DNA from: Streptoalloteichus hindustanus
GTDB taxonomy: Bacteria > Actinomycetota > Actinomycetes > Mycobacteriales > Pseudonocardiaceae
Direction of reading: 5' to 3'
Assembly (NCBI RefSeq): GCF_900129375.1
Contig: NZ_FQVN01000016.1
Location: 56,832-120,831 of the forward strand
Length of the DNA stretch: 64,000 nucleotides
In this document: piece after piece, positions 25,216 to 33,129 of the stretch
Position numbering within the stretch: position 1 is the first letter of the stretch
Layout of the letters: the number at the start of each line of letters is the position of its first letter
Position numbers and translations under genes: made by a program
The notes under the pieces: generated by a model
The model's input: only the letters and a program-made list of their open reading frames with translations
Databases searched by the model: none
Told to the model about the DNA's origin: nothing

Positions 25216-26522
25216 GGCTGACCCGGCGGGTTCCCGCCGATCACCGGCGGGGCCACCATCGGGAGCCCGCCGAGGAAGTGCTCGTCGGTCTGCTCCGCGT
25301 ACTTGTCGGTGTGCTCGCCGTCCTCCTCGCCCCCGCCGCCGGCGCCGTGCGCGCCACCGACGGCCGGCTGCATGATGGAGCCACCCCGACCCGGAGCACC
25401 CGCCGCGCCACCCCGCGCGCCGGGACCGGCTTCGCCGATCACCCCGCCGGAAAGCGGTCCGCGTCCCCACGGGCCACGACCACCCTCGCCGGGGCCACCA
25501 GCGCCGGGGAACCCGCCGGCCCGCACTCCGCCGCCGGCACCGGCACCGGCACCGCCGGCCCGGCCGCCGCCAGGCAGACCACCGCCACCCGGGCCGCCGC
25601 GCTGTCCTCCCCGCTGGACGGGCTGCTCACCCGGCCGCTGCCCCCACTGGAAGGGAGGTTGGACGCCAGGCGGGGGGAACGGGGTGGGGTTGGGGGAGGG
25701 CTGCCAACCCGGCGGCGGTGGCGGGGTGGGCTTCGGCGCCGGCCCGGGCTCGATCGGCACCGGGGTCGGGAAGTTGTTCGGCGGCGTGATCGCGGGCGGG
25801 AGTGAACCGTCCTGCCGGTTGCTCGGAGGCGGCGTCACCGTGGTCGGCGGCCTGTTCTCCTCACCCCTCGGGCTCACCACCGTGTTCCGCCGGCCGGTCG
25901 GCCGGCTCTGCCACGAGTCGACCGAGCTGGACGGCGGCGGCGTGCCACCGCTCGCCGCCTCCACAGTGATCTTCGGCGGCTCCGGCAACGGTTGCAGGCT
26001 CTGCAGAACCGAGCGCGAGGAGGACTCGTACCCCTCGAGAACCCGGTTCGCCGCCTCGTCGGCGGCACGTCGAGCGGCGACCTGCTTGTCGAAGTTGGTC
26101 TGCACGTCGATGGCGTTGTTGGTCGCCACCTTCGCCACGTCGCCCAGGAGGTCGTCGAACCCGTACTCCGGCTTCGCCACGACCTCAGGCATGGCGTTCT
26201 TCGTGTGCGAGGCCGTGGTGGTCTGCTGGTCGAGTCGTTGGCCGCTCGCCTGGCTCATGTCACCGGCCTCGGCGGCCCACTTGGTGGCCTGGCCCATCGC
26301 CGCCGTGGCCGCGTTCGCGCCACTGCCCTCCCAGGCGACGCCGATCTGCCCGAGGACTCGACGCAGGTTGTTCTCGGACTGGTACAGCGCCTCAGTCAGC
26401 CCGCGCACCGCGTTCGTGTTGTCCTCCAGGACGCTCAGGCCGGCGCCTTCCTGCTTGACCCACCTGACCTTGGTCTCCAGGTCGAAGCCCTCGTATCGGT
26501 AGTACCCGACCCCGAAGTGCAT
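25212..26522 (-). CDS. PPE-like type VII secretion substrate with Pro/Gly-rich tail
   Basis: The 436-aa protein has a helical N-terminal domain (1-185) of the WXG100/PPE type: ALYQSENNLRRVLGQIGVAWEGSGANAATAA has the turn motif WEG at about residue 65, flanked by long helices. It is followed by a Pro-rich stretch (about 205-305), a Gly-rich stretch (305-395) and an acidic end with TDEHFLGGLPMVAPPVIGG. That C-terminal EHFLGGLP segment is common in Pseudonocardiaceae proteins of this type. It is probably exported by an ESX system with help from the overlapping EspG gene. The unusual ORF of low-complexity sequence explains shadow ORFs on the other strand. Confidence 0.8.
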   Translation of the reverse strand: MHFGVGYYRYEGFDLETKVRWVKQEGAGLSVLEDNTNAVRGLTEALYQSENNLRRVLGQIGVAWEGSGANAATAAMGQATKWAAEAGDMSQASGQRLDQQTTTASHTKNAMPEVVAKPEYGFDDLLGDVAKVATNNAIDVQTNFDKQVAARRAADEAANRVLEGYESSSRSVLQSLQPLPEPPKITVEAASGGTPPPSSSVDSWQSRPTGRRNTVVSPRGEENRPPTTVTPPPSNRQDGSLPPAITPPNNFPTPVPIEPGPAPKPTPPPPPGWQPSPNPTPFPPPGVQPPFQWGQRPGEQPVQRGGQRGGPGGGGLPGGGRAGGAGAGAGGGVRAGGFPGAGGPGEGGRGPWGRGPLSGGVIGEAGPGARGGAAGAPGRGGSIMQPAVGGAHGAGGGGEEDGEHTDKYAEQTDEHFLGGLPMVAPPVIGGNPPGQP

Positions 26523-26541
26523 TTCCTCTCCCCCTCGAACC

Positions 26542-27129
26542 TCAGCGCTGGAGCAGGGTCTGCATGGCTAGTTCGGCTCCTTGCTTGGCCTTCTCGCACA
26601 TCTGGTCCACCGTGAAGCCTGTGGAGTCCGGGCGGAACTGGATGTCGAGGCTTTGCCGCTCCGCGACATCAACGACGATGTTGCAGGAGGTGGTTCCGTT
26701 CCGGGTTTCCACCGCGCCGAATCCAGCCACCGACAGCTTGCTGACCTGTACACGGCGCTTTCCGTCCAGCCACGCCTCGATGCCTTCCTGCGGGCGCGGT
26801 ACGACCAGATAACTCACCCAAGGTTCTGATCGTGTCCTGCGGAAGGCGCAACCCTTGTTGCCATACTTGTCTGGCGAACCTTCGGTGATCAACCGTGGTG
26901 GGCTGTCCAGCCCGAGCTGCTGCTGCTGCTCCTGGGTGAGAACCTTGCACTGGTCAAGGCCCTCCATTGAGATCGACTTCGGGCGGGAGGCTGTGCTCGT
27001 GGCCGCCGACGTGTTGCCAGTCGTCGTTGTCGAGCTTGCTGTTGGCTGACCCGAGGTGCTGCACGCCGCCAGTGCGGAAGCCGCAATGAGCAATGAGAGC
27101 AGAGGGCGTGGAGAAGGACGGTTAGACAC
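26542..27129 (-). CDS. DUF3558 lipoprotein
   Basis: A 195-aa lipoprotein: signal peptide with LIAASALAAC lipobox, a Thr/Ser-rich linker, and the DUF3558 domain with DQCKVLTQEQQQQLGL, GNKGCAFRRT and CNIVVDVAERQSLDIQF, ending CEKAKQGAELAMQTLLQR. DUF3558 proteins are cell-surface lipoproteins common in Pseudonocardiaceae, often near ESX substrates; function unknown. GTG 27129 lies within the end of the upstream gene (8-bp overlap), so they are co-translated. A second, frameshifted copy lies at 27657-28237 and is about as similar as a recent tandem duplicate. Confidence 0.85.
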   Translation of the reverse strand: MSNRPSPRPLLSLLIAASALAACSTSGQPTASSTTTTGNTSAATSTASRPKSISMEGLDQCKVLTQEQQQQLGLDSPPRLITEGSPDKYGNKGCAFRRTRSEPWVSYLVVPRPQEGIEAWLDGKRRVQVSKLSVAGFGAVETRNGTTSCNIVVDVAERQSLDIQFRPDSTGFTVDQMCEKAKQGAELAMQTLLQR

Positions 27130-27457
27130 TCGAGACTCCCTTGGAGAGGGCTTCCGCGATCTGCTCGTCGGTGTAGCCGTAGTCCTTGGCGACCTTCTGG
27201 AGTTGGGAGGCCGCGCTCCGCAGTTCGGCGACGTACTGCCTTGCCCGCGAGATGTGGGAGTCCTGGTCGCTCTGGAGGCGCGCCTGGAGCGCGGATGACA
27301 TGTCCGCGCTCGCTGGGTCGCCGAACACGGCGTCGAACCGCATCTTGCCGGCATGGATGTCGACAACGTCAGCCATTCGGTCTGCTTCGGCTTGGAAGGC
27401 TGCGGCGGCTTGGAGGACGTTCTCCTTGTTGACGACGAGCTTGCTGCCCTCGGACAC
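27122..27457 (-). CDS. Small helical protein, likely type VII secretion-associated
   Basis: The 111-aa protein is almost entirely helical: LVVNKENVLQAAAAFQAEADRM forms helix 1 and SHISRARQYVAELRSAASQLQKVAKDYG helix 2, as in ESX-secreted WXG100/PE-like proteins, but the WXG motif is not present. It ends TDEQIAEALSKGVSSV, which resembles a YxxxD/E-like export tail (YGYTDEQ). GTG 27457 is chosen over the upstream in-frame ATG since GGGGGAG lies 9 nt upstream and the conserved-looking sequence begins there. It overlaps the DUF3558 gene. Assignment to type VII secretion is from shape and neighbours. Confidence 0.7.
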   Translation of the reverse strand: MSEGSKLVVNKENVLQAAAAFQAEADRMADVVDIHAGKMRFDAVFGDPASADMSSALQARLQSDQDSHISRARQYVAELRSAASQLQKVAKDYGYTDEQIAEALSKGVSSV

Positions 27458-27503
27458 CTCTGTGTCTCCCCCTGTGTGCAAGAGCTTCTTTCGTGCACTG
27501 ACG

Positions 27504-27520
27504 GTACCGCAGAGGGGTAC
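27504..27520. promoter_or_regulatory. GTACC-N7-GGTAC element upstream of the T7-associated genes
   Basis: GTACC (27504-27508) and GGTAC (27516-27520) are inverted repeats about 47 bp before the GTG of the helical protein gene. The surrounding ~60 bp closely matches the upstream region of the DUF3558 pseudogene (28266-28320). On the minus strand TACCGT within it could be a -10. Confidence 0.5.
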
Positions 27521-27656
27521 GCGTAGTGATCGGTTCCCTGAGGTCCGCACGTTCCCTCGGATGGCCGCGCGAGATGCCGGTGCGGCTAGTCATGAGGGGT
27601 GGCGGTGCGCTGCCGCGCTGTCTGGCTGGGGCAGCCCTGACGGTCGGGTGACGCTC

Positions 27657-28237
27657 TCAGCGCTGGAGCAGCGTCTGCATGACCAGTTCGGCGCCCTGTT
27701 TGGCCTTCTCACACGATTGATCGTTCGTGATCTCGTTGCCTGAGGGCGAGAGCTGGATGTCGAGGCTCTGCTTGTCTGCTGCGTCAACGACGACGTTGCA
27801 GGATTCGCCGTTGCGTGTCTCGGCGGCGTCGAATCCGGCGACGGTGAGCTGCTTGTCCTGGACCGGTCGCTTCCCGGTCAGCCAGGCCTCGGCATCTTCC
27901 TGAGGTCGCGCGACGATCAAATAATCGTAGTGGGGTTTCCCCGCCCCTTGGAAAGATCGCAACCCATGTTGCCGAACATGTCGGCGCTCCTGGTCCCCTT
28001 GCTTGGTCCGGTGTCTAGCCCGAGTTGTTGCACCTGAGCCTTGCTCATGGTGGTGCAGGTGTCGAAGTTGTCGACGGGGATGTTCTTCGGGCGCGGTGGG
28101 AATGCGGGAGCAGAGGAGGCGGTTGCGGCGTCGGAGCGAGGCACCTTCGCCGACGGGCTACCTGCCGTGCCGCAACCGGCCACTGCGGCGCCGAGCGCCA
28201 GCGTGGTGAGCAGCACGACGAGACGGCGGTCGGGCAT
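27657..28237 (-). pseudogene. DUF3558 lipoprotein gene with a single-base frameshift
   Basis: Two overlapping frames make up one DUF3558 lipoprotein. The first (28237 down to 27917) has the signal peptide with lipobox AAVAGC, DTCTTMSKAQVQQLGLD and GNMGC; the second (27962 to 27657) continues with RSFQGAGKPHYDYLIVARPQED through CEKAKQGAELVMQTLLQR. Compared with the intact neighbour (GNKGCAFRRT...), one base is missing just after the GNMGC codons, near 27958-27966. Either the gene is broken or this is a sequencing error. The C-terminal half is very like that of the intact copy, including the shared ending KAKQGAEL-MQTLLQR. Confidence 0.8.
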
Positions 28238-28273
28238 CCGGCATCTCCTTGGTGATCTTTCGCGGCACTGACG

Positions 28274-28291
28274 GTATCCGCAGAGGGGTAC
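28274..28291. promoter_or_regulatory. Second copy of the GTA(T)CC...GGTAC element
   Basis: GTATCC and GGTAC with GCAGAGG between them repeat the element at 27504-27520 with one inserted base; flanks GCACTGACG and GAGGTCCG are also shared. It lies 37 bp before the start of the DUF3558 pseudogene. Confidence 0.5.
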
Positions 28292-28740
28292 GCGCGGTGG
28301 TCAGATACCCGAGGTCCGATGGCTCGCGTGGAGGGAGTTGGGCAGGGGAGATCTGGCTGGTCAGGAGGTGGGTCAGTCGCGGCAGGTGTCGTGGAGGCAC
28401 TGGACGTCGCGCGCGAGGGTTGCGGTGGTGGCGAGGGATGAGCGGTCAATGGCGGGCAGGGAGAGGATGAGATGCCGGCCGATGCAGGTGATCATCACGA
28501 CTAAGCGTGGATCGAGAACCTGGTAGGCCGCCGAGGCTCATGGCTCGTCGGACGGGCAACGTCGCGAGTCGAGCCACAGCGGCGGCAACGGCGGTGCCAG
28601 TGTTGAGGTCGCCGCTGCGGTCGAGGGTGTGGCCGTGCGGGACCCGAGGAAACCGACCAGTCCGTTCTTTCTGTTCCAAGCAGAGGAGCTCGCGGCCCCG
28701 GCTGGTGTGCGCCCGGGGCGACGACGCGACAGGGGTGGGG
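28292..28740. other. 449-bp stretch without a firm gene; possible relic ORF
   Basis: No confident gene. On the minus strand 28377-28530 reads with strong GC3 bias as a protein tail (VLDPRLVVMITCIGRH, then LILSLPAIDRSSLATTATLA and VQCLHDTCRD before TGA), but upstream the frame is closed by a stop at about 28541 and no start with an SD is found. Another frame continues upstream as AVAAAVARLATLPVRR. This looks like the 3' remains of a frameshifted or deleted gene, consistent with the decay seen next door. Confidence 0.35.
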
Positions 28741-29061
28741 TCAGTTCCTGGAGGGGCGGCCCGGGGGCATGCGGTAGACCGGGCGGAAGGGTTTGCCGTC
28801 GTTGTAGAGCTTCTCCAGCTCCGCGACGCGGGCCGCCACGGCGAGGTTGACGATGTCGGCGAGGCTGCGGACGCCGGAGGCGGGTTCGCGGGCGGCGAGG
28901 TAGGTGGCCGCGGCGCGGGCGCGGTCGAGCACGCCGCGGTCGAAGTTGATCGTTCGCTGCACCCGGCGCTGGCCGTCGCCCGGCTCCCCGGTAACCTCAC
29001 CGCGGCTCGTGTCCGGGCCGACACCAACGGAGCCGGGCGTGGGTTGGGTCGGCTGTGCCAT
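28741..29061 (-). CDS. Ribbon-helix-helix DNA-binding protein
   Basis: The 106-aa protein has a disordered N-terminus and then RRVQRTINFDRGVLDRARAA (32-51), a beta-strand followed by helix as in CopG/ParG-type ribbon-helix-helix proteins, with a second helix SLADIVNLAVAARVAELEKLYN (68-89) and a short basic tail. It resembles centromere-binding/partition-type RHH proteins of actinobacteria. It is divergent from the type IV secretion-like operon; a perfect dyad (29141-29157) lies between them, making autoregulation and control of that operon likely. ATG 29061 is preceded by a GGAGAT-like SD. Confidence 0.7.
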   Translation of the reverse strand: MAQPTQPTPGSVGVGPDTSRGEVTGEPGDGQRRVQRTINFDRGVLDRARAAATYLAAREPASGVRSLADIVNLAVAARVAELEKLYNDGKPFRPVYRMPPGRPSRN

Positions 29062-29438
29062 CGGCGGATCTCCCTCGCGGCGGCTCGATGGTGCGGACCG
29101 GCTCGCCGACGGTACTCGTGGCGCGGCGCCCGGATCTCGCTACCCCTGAACGGGGTACGTGGCCCGGTGACGCCGCCACCCGCTCCGGAACCCGGTGGGA
29201 TGTGCTGGCGATCGTGTGCCCCCCGAAGACGATCACGCTGCGTGGTCGACTGTTCCGCAGGTGGGTGAATTGTCCCGGCAACTGGGAGAAGGTCGCGTCG
29301 GTGGTTCACCCGGGGACACCGCGTCGCGATGATGAGCGTTGGCCGGATTAGACGTATTCAGCGTCGGAGAGTGGTCCTATGGTTCCCACGTCGAACATCG
29401 ACGACCGCCGCCGGCGGGGATCGCACCAGGAGTAAGAC
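29062..29438. promoter_or_regulatory. Divergent promoter region with perfect TACCCC-N5-GGGGTA dyad
   Basis: This 377-bp gap lies between the RHH gene and the secretion operon. It holds the perfect inverted repeat TACCCC (29141-29146) and GGGGTA (29152-29157), a good operator candidate for an RHH dimer pair, and about 60 bp before the operon a TATGGT that could be a -10. AGGAG (29428-29432) is the SD of the first secretion gene. No coding potential is evident in the middle part. Confidence 0.5.
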
Positions 29439-29714
29439 ATGCTCGCGACGGCCATGAACACGGCGGCCACGCTGGCCCAGTCCGGCCTGGGAACCGGCGG
29501 GATCCGGCAGTGGATCCTGGACAACCTCGTCCCCCTGTTGCTGCTCACGGTGGCGCTCCTGCTGCTGTGGCTGGGTGGAGGCAAGGGTGACAACGCGGGT
29601 GTGATGAAGCGCGTGGGCGGCGTGTTCGTCGCCCTGGCGATCATCGGCCTGGCGGTCACCGGCTCCGGCGTCGACATCGGCCGCTGGATCGCCAGCCTGT
29701 TCAGCGGCGGGTGA
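29439..29714 (+). CDS. VirB2/pilin-like small membrane protein
   Basis: The 91-aa protein has two hydrophobic helices (LVPLLLLTVALLLLWLG, about 30-46, and VFVALAIIGLAVTGSGVDI, about 66-84) with a short GGGKGDNAG loop. Size, topology and first position in the operon match TrbC/VirB2-type pilin subunits of Gram-positive type IV secretion systems. No sequence motif proves this. AGGAG lies 6 nt before the ATG. Confidence 0.65.
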   Translation: MLATAMNTAATLAQSGLGTGGIRQWILDNLVPLLLLTVALLLLWLGGGKGDNAGVMKRVGGVFVALAIIGLAVTGSGVDIGRWIASLFSGG

Positions 29715-29720
29715 TCCGCC

Positions 29721-30176
29721 GTGCGGATCCGCACCGACGACGAGGTCTACCGGGTCGACGCCGTCTGGCTCGGCCCGCCGAGGGCCACCTTCCCCTGGCG
29801 CGCCCGGTACGTGGCCTGGGGCGTGGGCATCGCCGTCTTCCTGCTGGTGCTGACGGTCGAACGCCGGATGGGCATCGGGTTCAGCTTCTTCTCCACCGCG
29901 TGGGCCCTGGTCATCACGATCGTGCTCACCAAGATCATCTGCTCCCGGATCAGCCACGAGCGGCCGCTGACGGCGGTCGGCGTGATGTGGCTGCGCGAGC
30001 TGACCGCCCCGAGGGAGACCACCTCCTCCCGGGGCGGGGCGGCGAGCGCGGCCAGGGTCCGGGTGAGCCCGACGCGGCCCCGGCCGCGGCGGGCGCGGTC
30101 CGGCCGGACCAGGGCACGGCGCGACCGGACGCGCGGAACCCGTGCCCGCACGAAGGAGGTTCGCGGTGTTCGGTAA
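29721..30176 (+). CDS. VirB3/PrgI-like two-helix membrane protein
   Basis: The 151-aa protein starts with a short soluble part containing FPWRARYVAWGVGIAV and has two adjacent membrane helices (about 31-49 and 54-73), then a strongly basic Arg-rich tail. PrgI/VirB3 proteins, always encoded just before VirB4, share this topology. It begins 6 bp after the previous gene and its end overlaps the VirB4-like start by 11 bp. The long Arg tail is unusual. Confidence 0.6.
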   Translation: MRIRTDDEVYRVDAVWLGPPRATFPWRARYVAWGVGIAVFLLVLTVERRMGIGFSFFSTAWALVITIVLTKIICSRISHERPLTAVGVMWLRELTAPRETTSSRGGAASAARVRVSPTRPRPRRARSGRTRARRDRTRGTRARTKEVRGVR

Positions 30177-33129
30177 GCGGCGCGGTCGGCGCGGCGGGGG
30201 CAGGTCGGAGGGCTCCGTCCCGCGTCAGTCCGAGACCCGGGGCGACAAGCGGGTCTACAGCCGCCGCGGCCGTCGGCTGCCCGGCGAGCAGTCGGTCCCG
30301 CACTACACGCCGGCCATCACGGCCCGCAGCATCGACGGCCACCTGCTGCGCACCTCGCAGGACGTCTTCGCCTGGTACCGGCTCTCGCCGCAGCGCTGGT
30401 CCTTCCGCTCGGACTCGCAGCGCCAGGACCTGGTCTACGCGATCGCCGGCCAGTACGCCGAGCTCCAGGGGCGGTGGCTGCACCTTCGGGTCACCACCCG
30501 GCCCTACCCGATCCGCATGTGGGCCGAGGCCCACGTGCACAACGCGGTCAACCGGCTGCCGGACGTGCCGGGCGCGCTGACCTTCGACGACTACATGATC
30601 GGCGAGCAGCAGCAGCTGATGGGCCGGTCCATGGCGGAGAAGGAGGTCTACCTCGGCGTCCAGGTGCAGACCCGCAACGTGGTGGACCGCGCGGTGGAGC
30701 GGGCCGCCCCGGTGCTGCGCCGCATCTTCCCGGAGGCGGTCGACGCCGAGCTGGTGGCGCTGGACTCCGAGGTGGAGCACCTGGACCAGGTGATCGGCTC
30801 CTCCGGGCTGGAGGGCCGCCCGGTGACCGCCGAGGAGATGTCCTGGCTGATGCACCGGTCCTGTTCCCTGGGGCTGCCCGCGCCGCGCAACATGCCCGCG
30901 GTGCCCGGGGCCGACTGGGAGCCCGAGGACCTGGCCAGCTTCACCGACGCCGCCGACTTCCACCAGGAGCCGTACGCGCCGACGGTCGTGGTGCGCGGCC
31001 GCACCGGCTCCAACGCCGGGATCCGCCGGCACCTCTGCGTGCTCACCGTCGGCCAGATGCACGGCCTCCAGATCCCGGAGGTCGACGACCCGTGGGTGCA
31101 GCGGTCCGACCGCCTGCCCGCCTCCGTGGAGTGGTCGGCCCGGATCTACGTGCGCCGGCCGGAGGAGGTGGCCGGCGAGCTGCAGCGCCAGATGAACAAG
31201 GTGCGCTCGCAGGTCCGGCACTACACCGACGAGCACGAGCTGGAGCCGCCGCAGTCGTTGGCCCGCCAGGCCGGTCGGGTGCTGGAGATCGACGACGAGA
31301 TGACCTCCGGGTTCACCGCGCTGGCCACCAGGGTCCGGTCGTGGTGGCGGCTGGCGGTCTCCGGGCCGAGCGAGCGGGACGCGCTGCGGCTGGCCCAGCA
31401 GCTCCTCGACCTGTACAAGCCGAAGATCGCGATCGAGCACCCCGAGGCCCAGTACGCGATGGCCAGGGAGTTCATCCCCGGCGAGCCGCTGGCCTCCGGC
31501 GCGTACATGCGGCGCGGCTCGGTGGTGTGGGCGGCCTCCGCCGTGCCCACCGCGACCGCGGAGGTCGGCGACCGGCGCGGCATCCTGCTCGGGGAGACCT
31601 GCACGGCCACCCGCCGCCCGGTGGCCTGGGACCCGTGGATGGCGCAGGAGGTGCGGGACGCCTCCGGCCTGACCGCCATGGTCGCCGGGCTCGGCGGCGG
31701 GAAGTCCTTCCTCGGCGGCGGGATCGTCTACAAGACGTTGCGGTCCGGCGCCTACTGGACGGTGCTCGACCCGTCCGGCCCGCTGGCCAAGCTCTGCGAG
31801 CTGCCCGAGCTGCGGCCCTACGCGCGGCCGATCAACCTGCTCAACGCGCAGCCCGGCATCCTCAACCCGTACCGGGTGGTGGCCGAGCCGCAGCTGGAGC
31901 ACTTCCTCGACGAGGACGACCCGGAGCGGGCGTGGCGCAGGGAGCGCGCGCTGGCCGCGGCCACCCGCCGCCGGCTGGTGCTCGACGTGCTCACCGGCCT
32001 GCTGCCCTACGAGGTGGCCCGGCTCGCCCAGACCCGGATCGTGCTGCTGCGGGCGGTGCGCACCGTCGGCGGCCGGCAGGACGCCCACCCCGGCATGGTG
32101 TTCGACGCGCTGCGCAGGGACGCCAGCGACCACCACGAGCACGCCGTCGTCGTGGCCGACTTCCTCGACGAGCTGCGGGAGCGGATGTCCCTGTTGATCC
32201 CCGAGGTCGACGCCGACCCGTACTCCGAGGCCAGGGACGACCGGTTCACGGTGCTGACGATGGCCGGGCTGACCCTGCCGAAGGACGGCGTGGGCCGCGA
32301 GCACTGGACCGACGCCGAGGCGCTCGGCGTCGAGCTGCTGAACCTGGCCGCCTGGCTCACCCAGCGCTCCATCTACGAGCGGCCCCGGGACCTGCGCAAG
32401 GGCGTCTGGATCGACGAGGCGTTCTTCCTGTCCGAGGTGCCGACCGGCCGGGTGCTGATGAACCGGTTCGCCCGCGACTCGCGGAAGTGGAACGTCCGGG
32501 TCCTGCTGTCCAGCCAGATCCCGGCGGACTTCCTGCGCATCCAGGGCTTCGTGTCGCTGCTGGACTCGGTGTTCGTCGGCCGGCTCGACGACGAGCACGC
32601 GCAGGCCGACGCGCTGCGGCTGCTCAAGGTCCCGGTCGGGGCCGGCTACGAGCAGGTGGTCGCGAGCCTGGGCCGACGGCCGGGCGGCGTGGCCCGCAAC
32701 GCCACCGAGCGCGACCGCTCGCCGCGGCAGTTCATCTTCGGCGACGGCGCGGGCGGTGTGGAGCGGATCCGGATCGACTTCGGCGGCGACCACCTGACCC
32801 ACCTGCGGACGGCGATGGACACCACGCCGGACGCGCTGCGCGGCGAGCCGGTGGCCGCCGCGGCGCCGGACGTGGCCGAGCCGGTGGAGCCGGCGGGCGG
32901 CCCCGCGCGGCGCGGGGAGGCGGCGGACGCCGTCCCGGCGGAGCGGGTGCCCGGCGAGGACGAGGTGGACGAGTTCGGCGGCCTGGGCCTGGACCCGGAG
33001 CCGGACACCGAGCTGCAGGCCGCCGGCGTGGGCCGGGGCGACTGGGGCGCGCCGACGAACGGGCCCGCGGGAGGCGGGGCCGGCGGGAGGTCCACCGCGG
33101 ACCGACCCGGCCGGGACGACAGGGCATGA
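30166..33129 (+). CDS. VirB4/TraC-like secretion ATPase
   Basis: This 987-aa ATPase carries Walker A GLGGGKS (508-514) and Walker B GVWIDEAFF (746-754), separated by the helical insertion typical of VirB4/TrsE-type ATPases, with the characteristic downstream RDSRKWNVRVLLSSQIPADF (sensor/Q motif, about 775-794). The N-terminal ~450 residues are the VirB4 N-domain that binds membrane partners. The C-terminal ~90 residues are acidic and disordered. GTG 30166 is used because AAGGAGG stands 7 nt upstream. It powers substrate transport and pilus assembly in type IV systems. Confidence 0.88.
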   Translation: MFGKRRGRRGGGRSEGSVPRQSETRGDKRVYSRRGRRLPGEQSVPHYTPAITARSIDGHLLRTSQDVFAWYRLSPQRWSFRSDSQRQDLVYAIAGQYAELQGRWLHLRVTTRPYPIRMWAEAHVHNAVNRLPDVPGALTFDDYMIGEQQQLMGRSMAEKEVYLGVQVQTRNVVDRAVERAAPVLRRIFPEAVDAELVALDSEVEHLDQVIGSSGLEGRPVTAEEMSWLMHRSCSLGLPAPRNMPAVPGADWEPEDLASFTDAADFHQEPYAPTVVVRGRTGSNAGIRRHLCVLTVGQMHGLQIPEVDDPWVQRSDRLPASVEWSARIYVRRPEEVAGELQRQMNKVRSQVRHYTDEHELEPPQSLARQAGRVLEIDDEMTSGFTALATRVRSWWRLAVSGPSERDALRLAQQLLDLYKPKIAIEHPEAQYAMAREFIPGEPLASGAYMRRGSVVWAASAVPTATAEVGDRRGILLGETCTATRRPVAWDPWMAQEVRDASGLTAMVAGLGGGKSFLGGGIVYKTLRSGAYWTVLDPSGPLAKLCELPELRPYARPINLLNAQPGILNPYRVVAEPQLEHFLDEDDPERAWRRERALAAATRRRLVLDVLTGLLPYEVARLAQTRIVLLRAVRTVGGRQDAHPGMVFDALRRDASDHHEHAVVVADFLDELRERMSLLIPEVDADPYSEARDDRFTVLTMAGLTLPKDGVGREHWTDAEALGVELLNLAAWLTQRSIYERPRDLRKGVWIDEAFFLSEVPTGRVLMNRFARDSRKWNVRVLLSSQIPADFLRIQGFVSLLDSVFVGRLDDEHAQADALRLLKVPVGAGYEQVVASLGRRPGGVARNATERDRSPRQFIFGDGAGGVERIRIDFGGDHLTHLRTAMDTTPDALRGEPVAAAAPDVAEPVEPAGGPARRGEAADAVPAERVPGEDEVDEFGGLGLDPEPDTELQAAGVGRGDWGAPTNGPAGGGAGGRSTADRPGRDDRA

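Noticed and set aside
28446..29309. Minus-strand frame of 287 codons over the RHH gene
   Set aside because: It runs antiparallel in frame to the RHH gene with low-complexity sequence; the RHH frame has a recognisable fold and an SD.
29950..32802. Minus-strand open frame of 950 codons opposite the VirB4-like gene
   Set aside because: Shadow of a high-GC gene; the plus strand has Walker motifs and good SDs.
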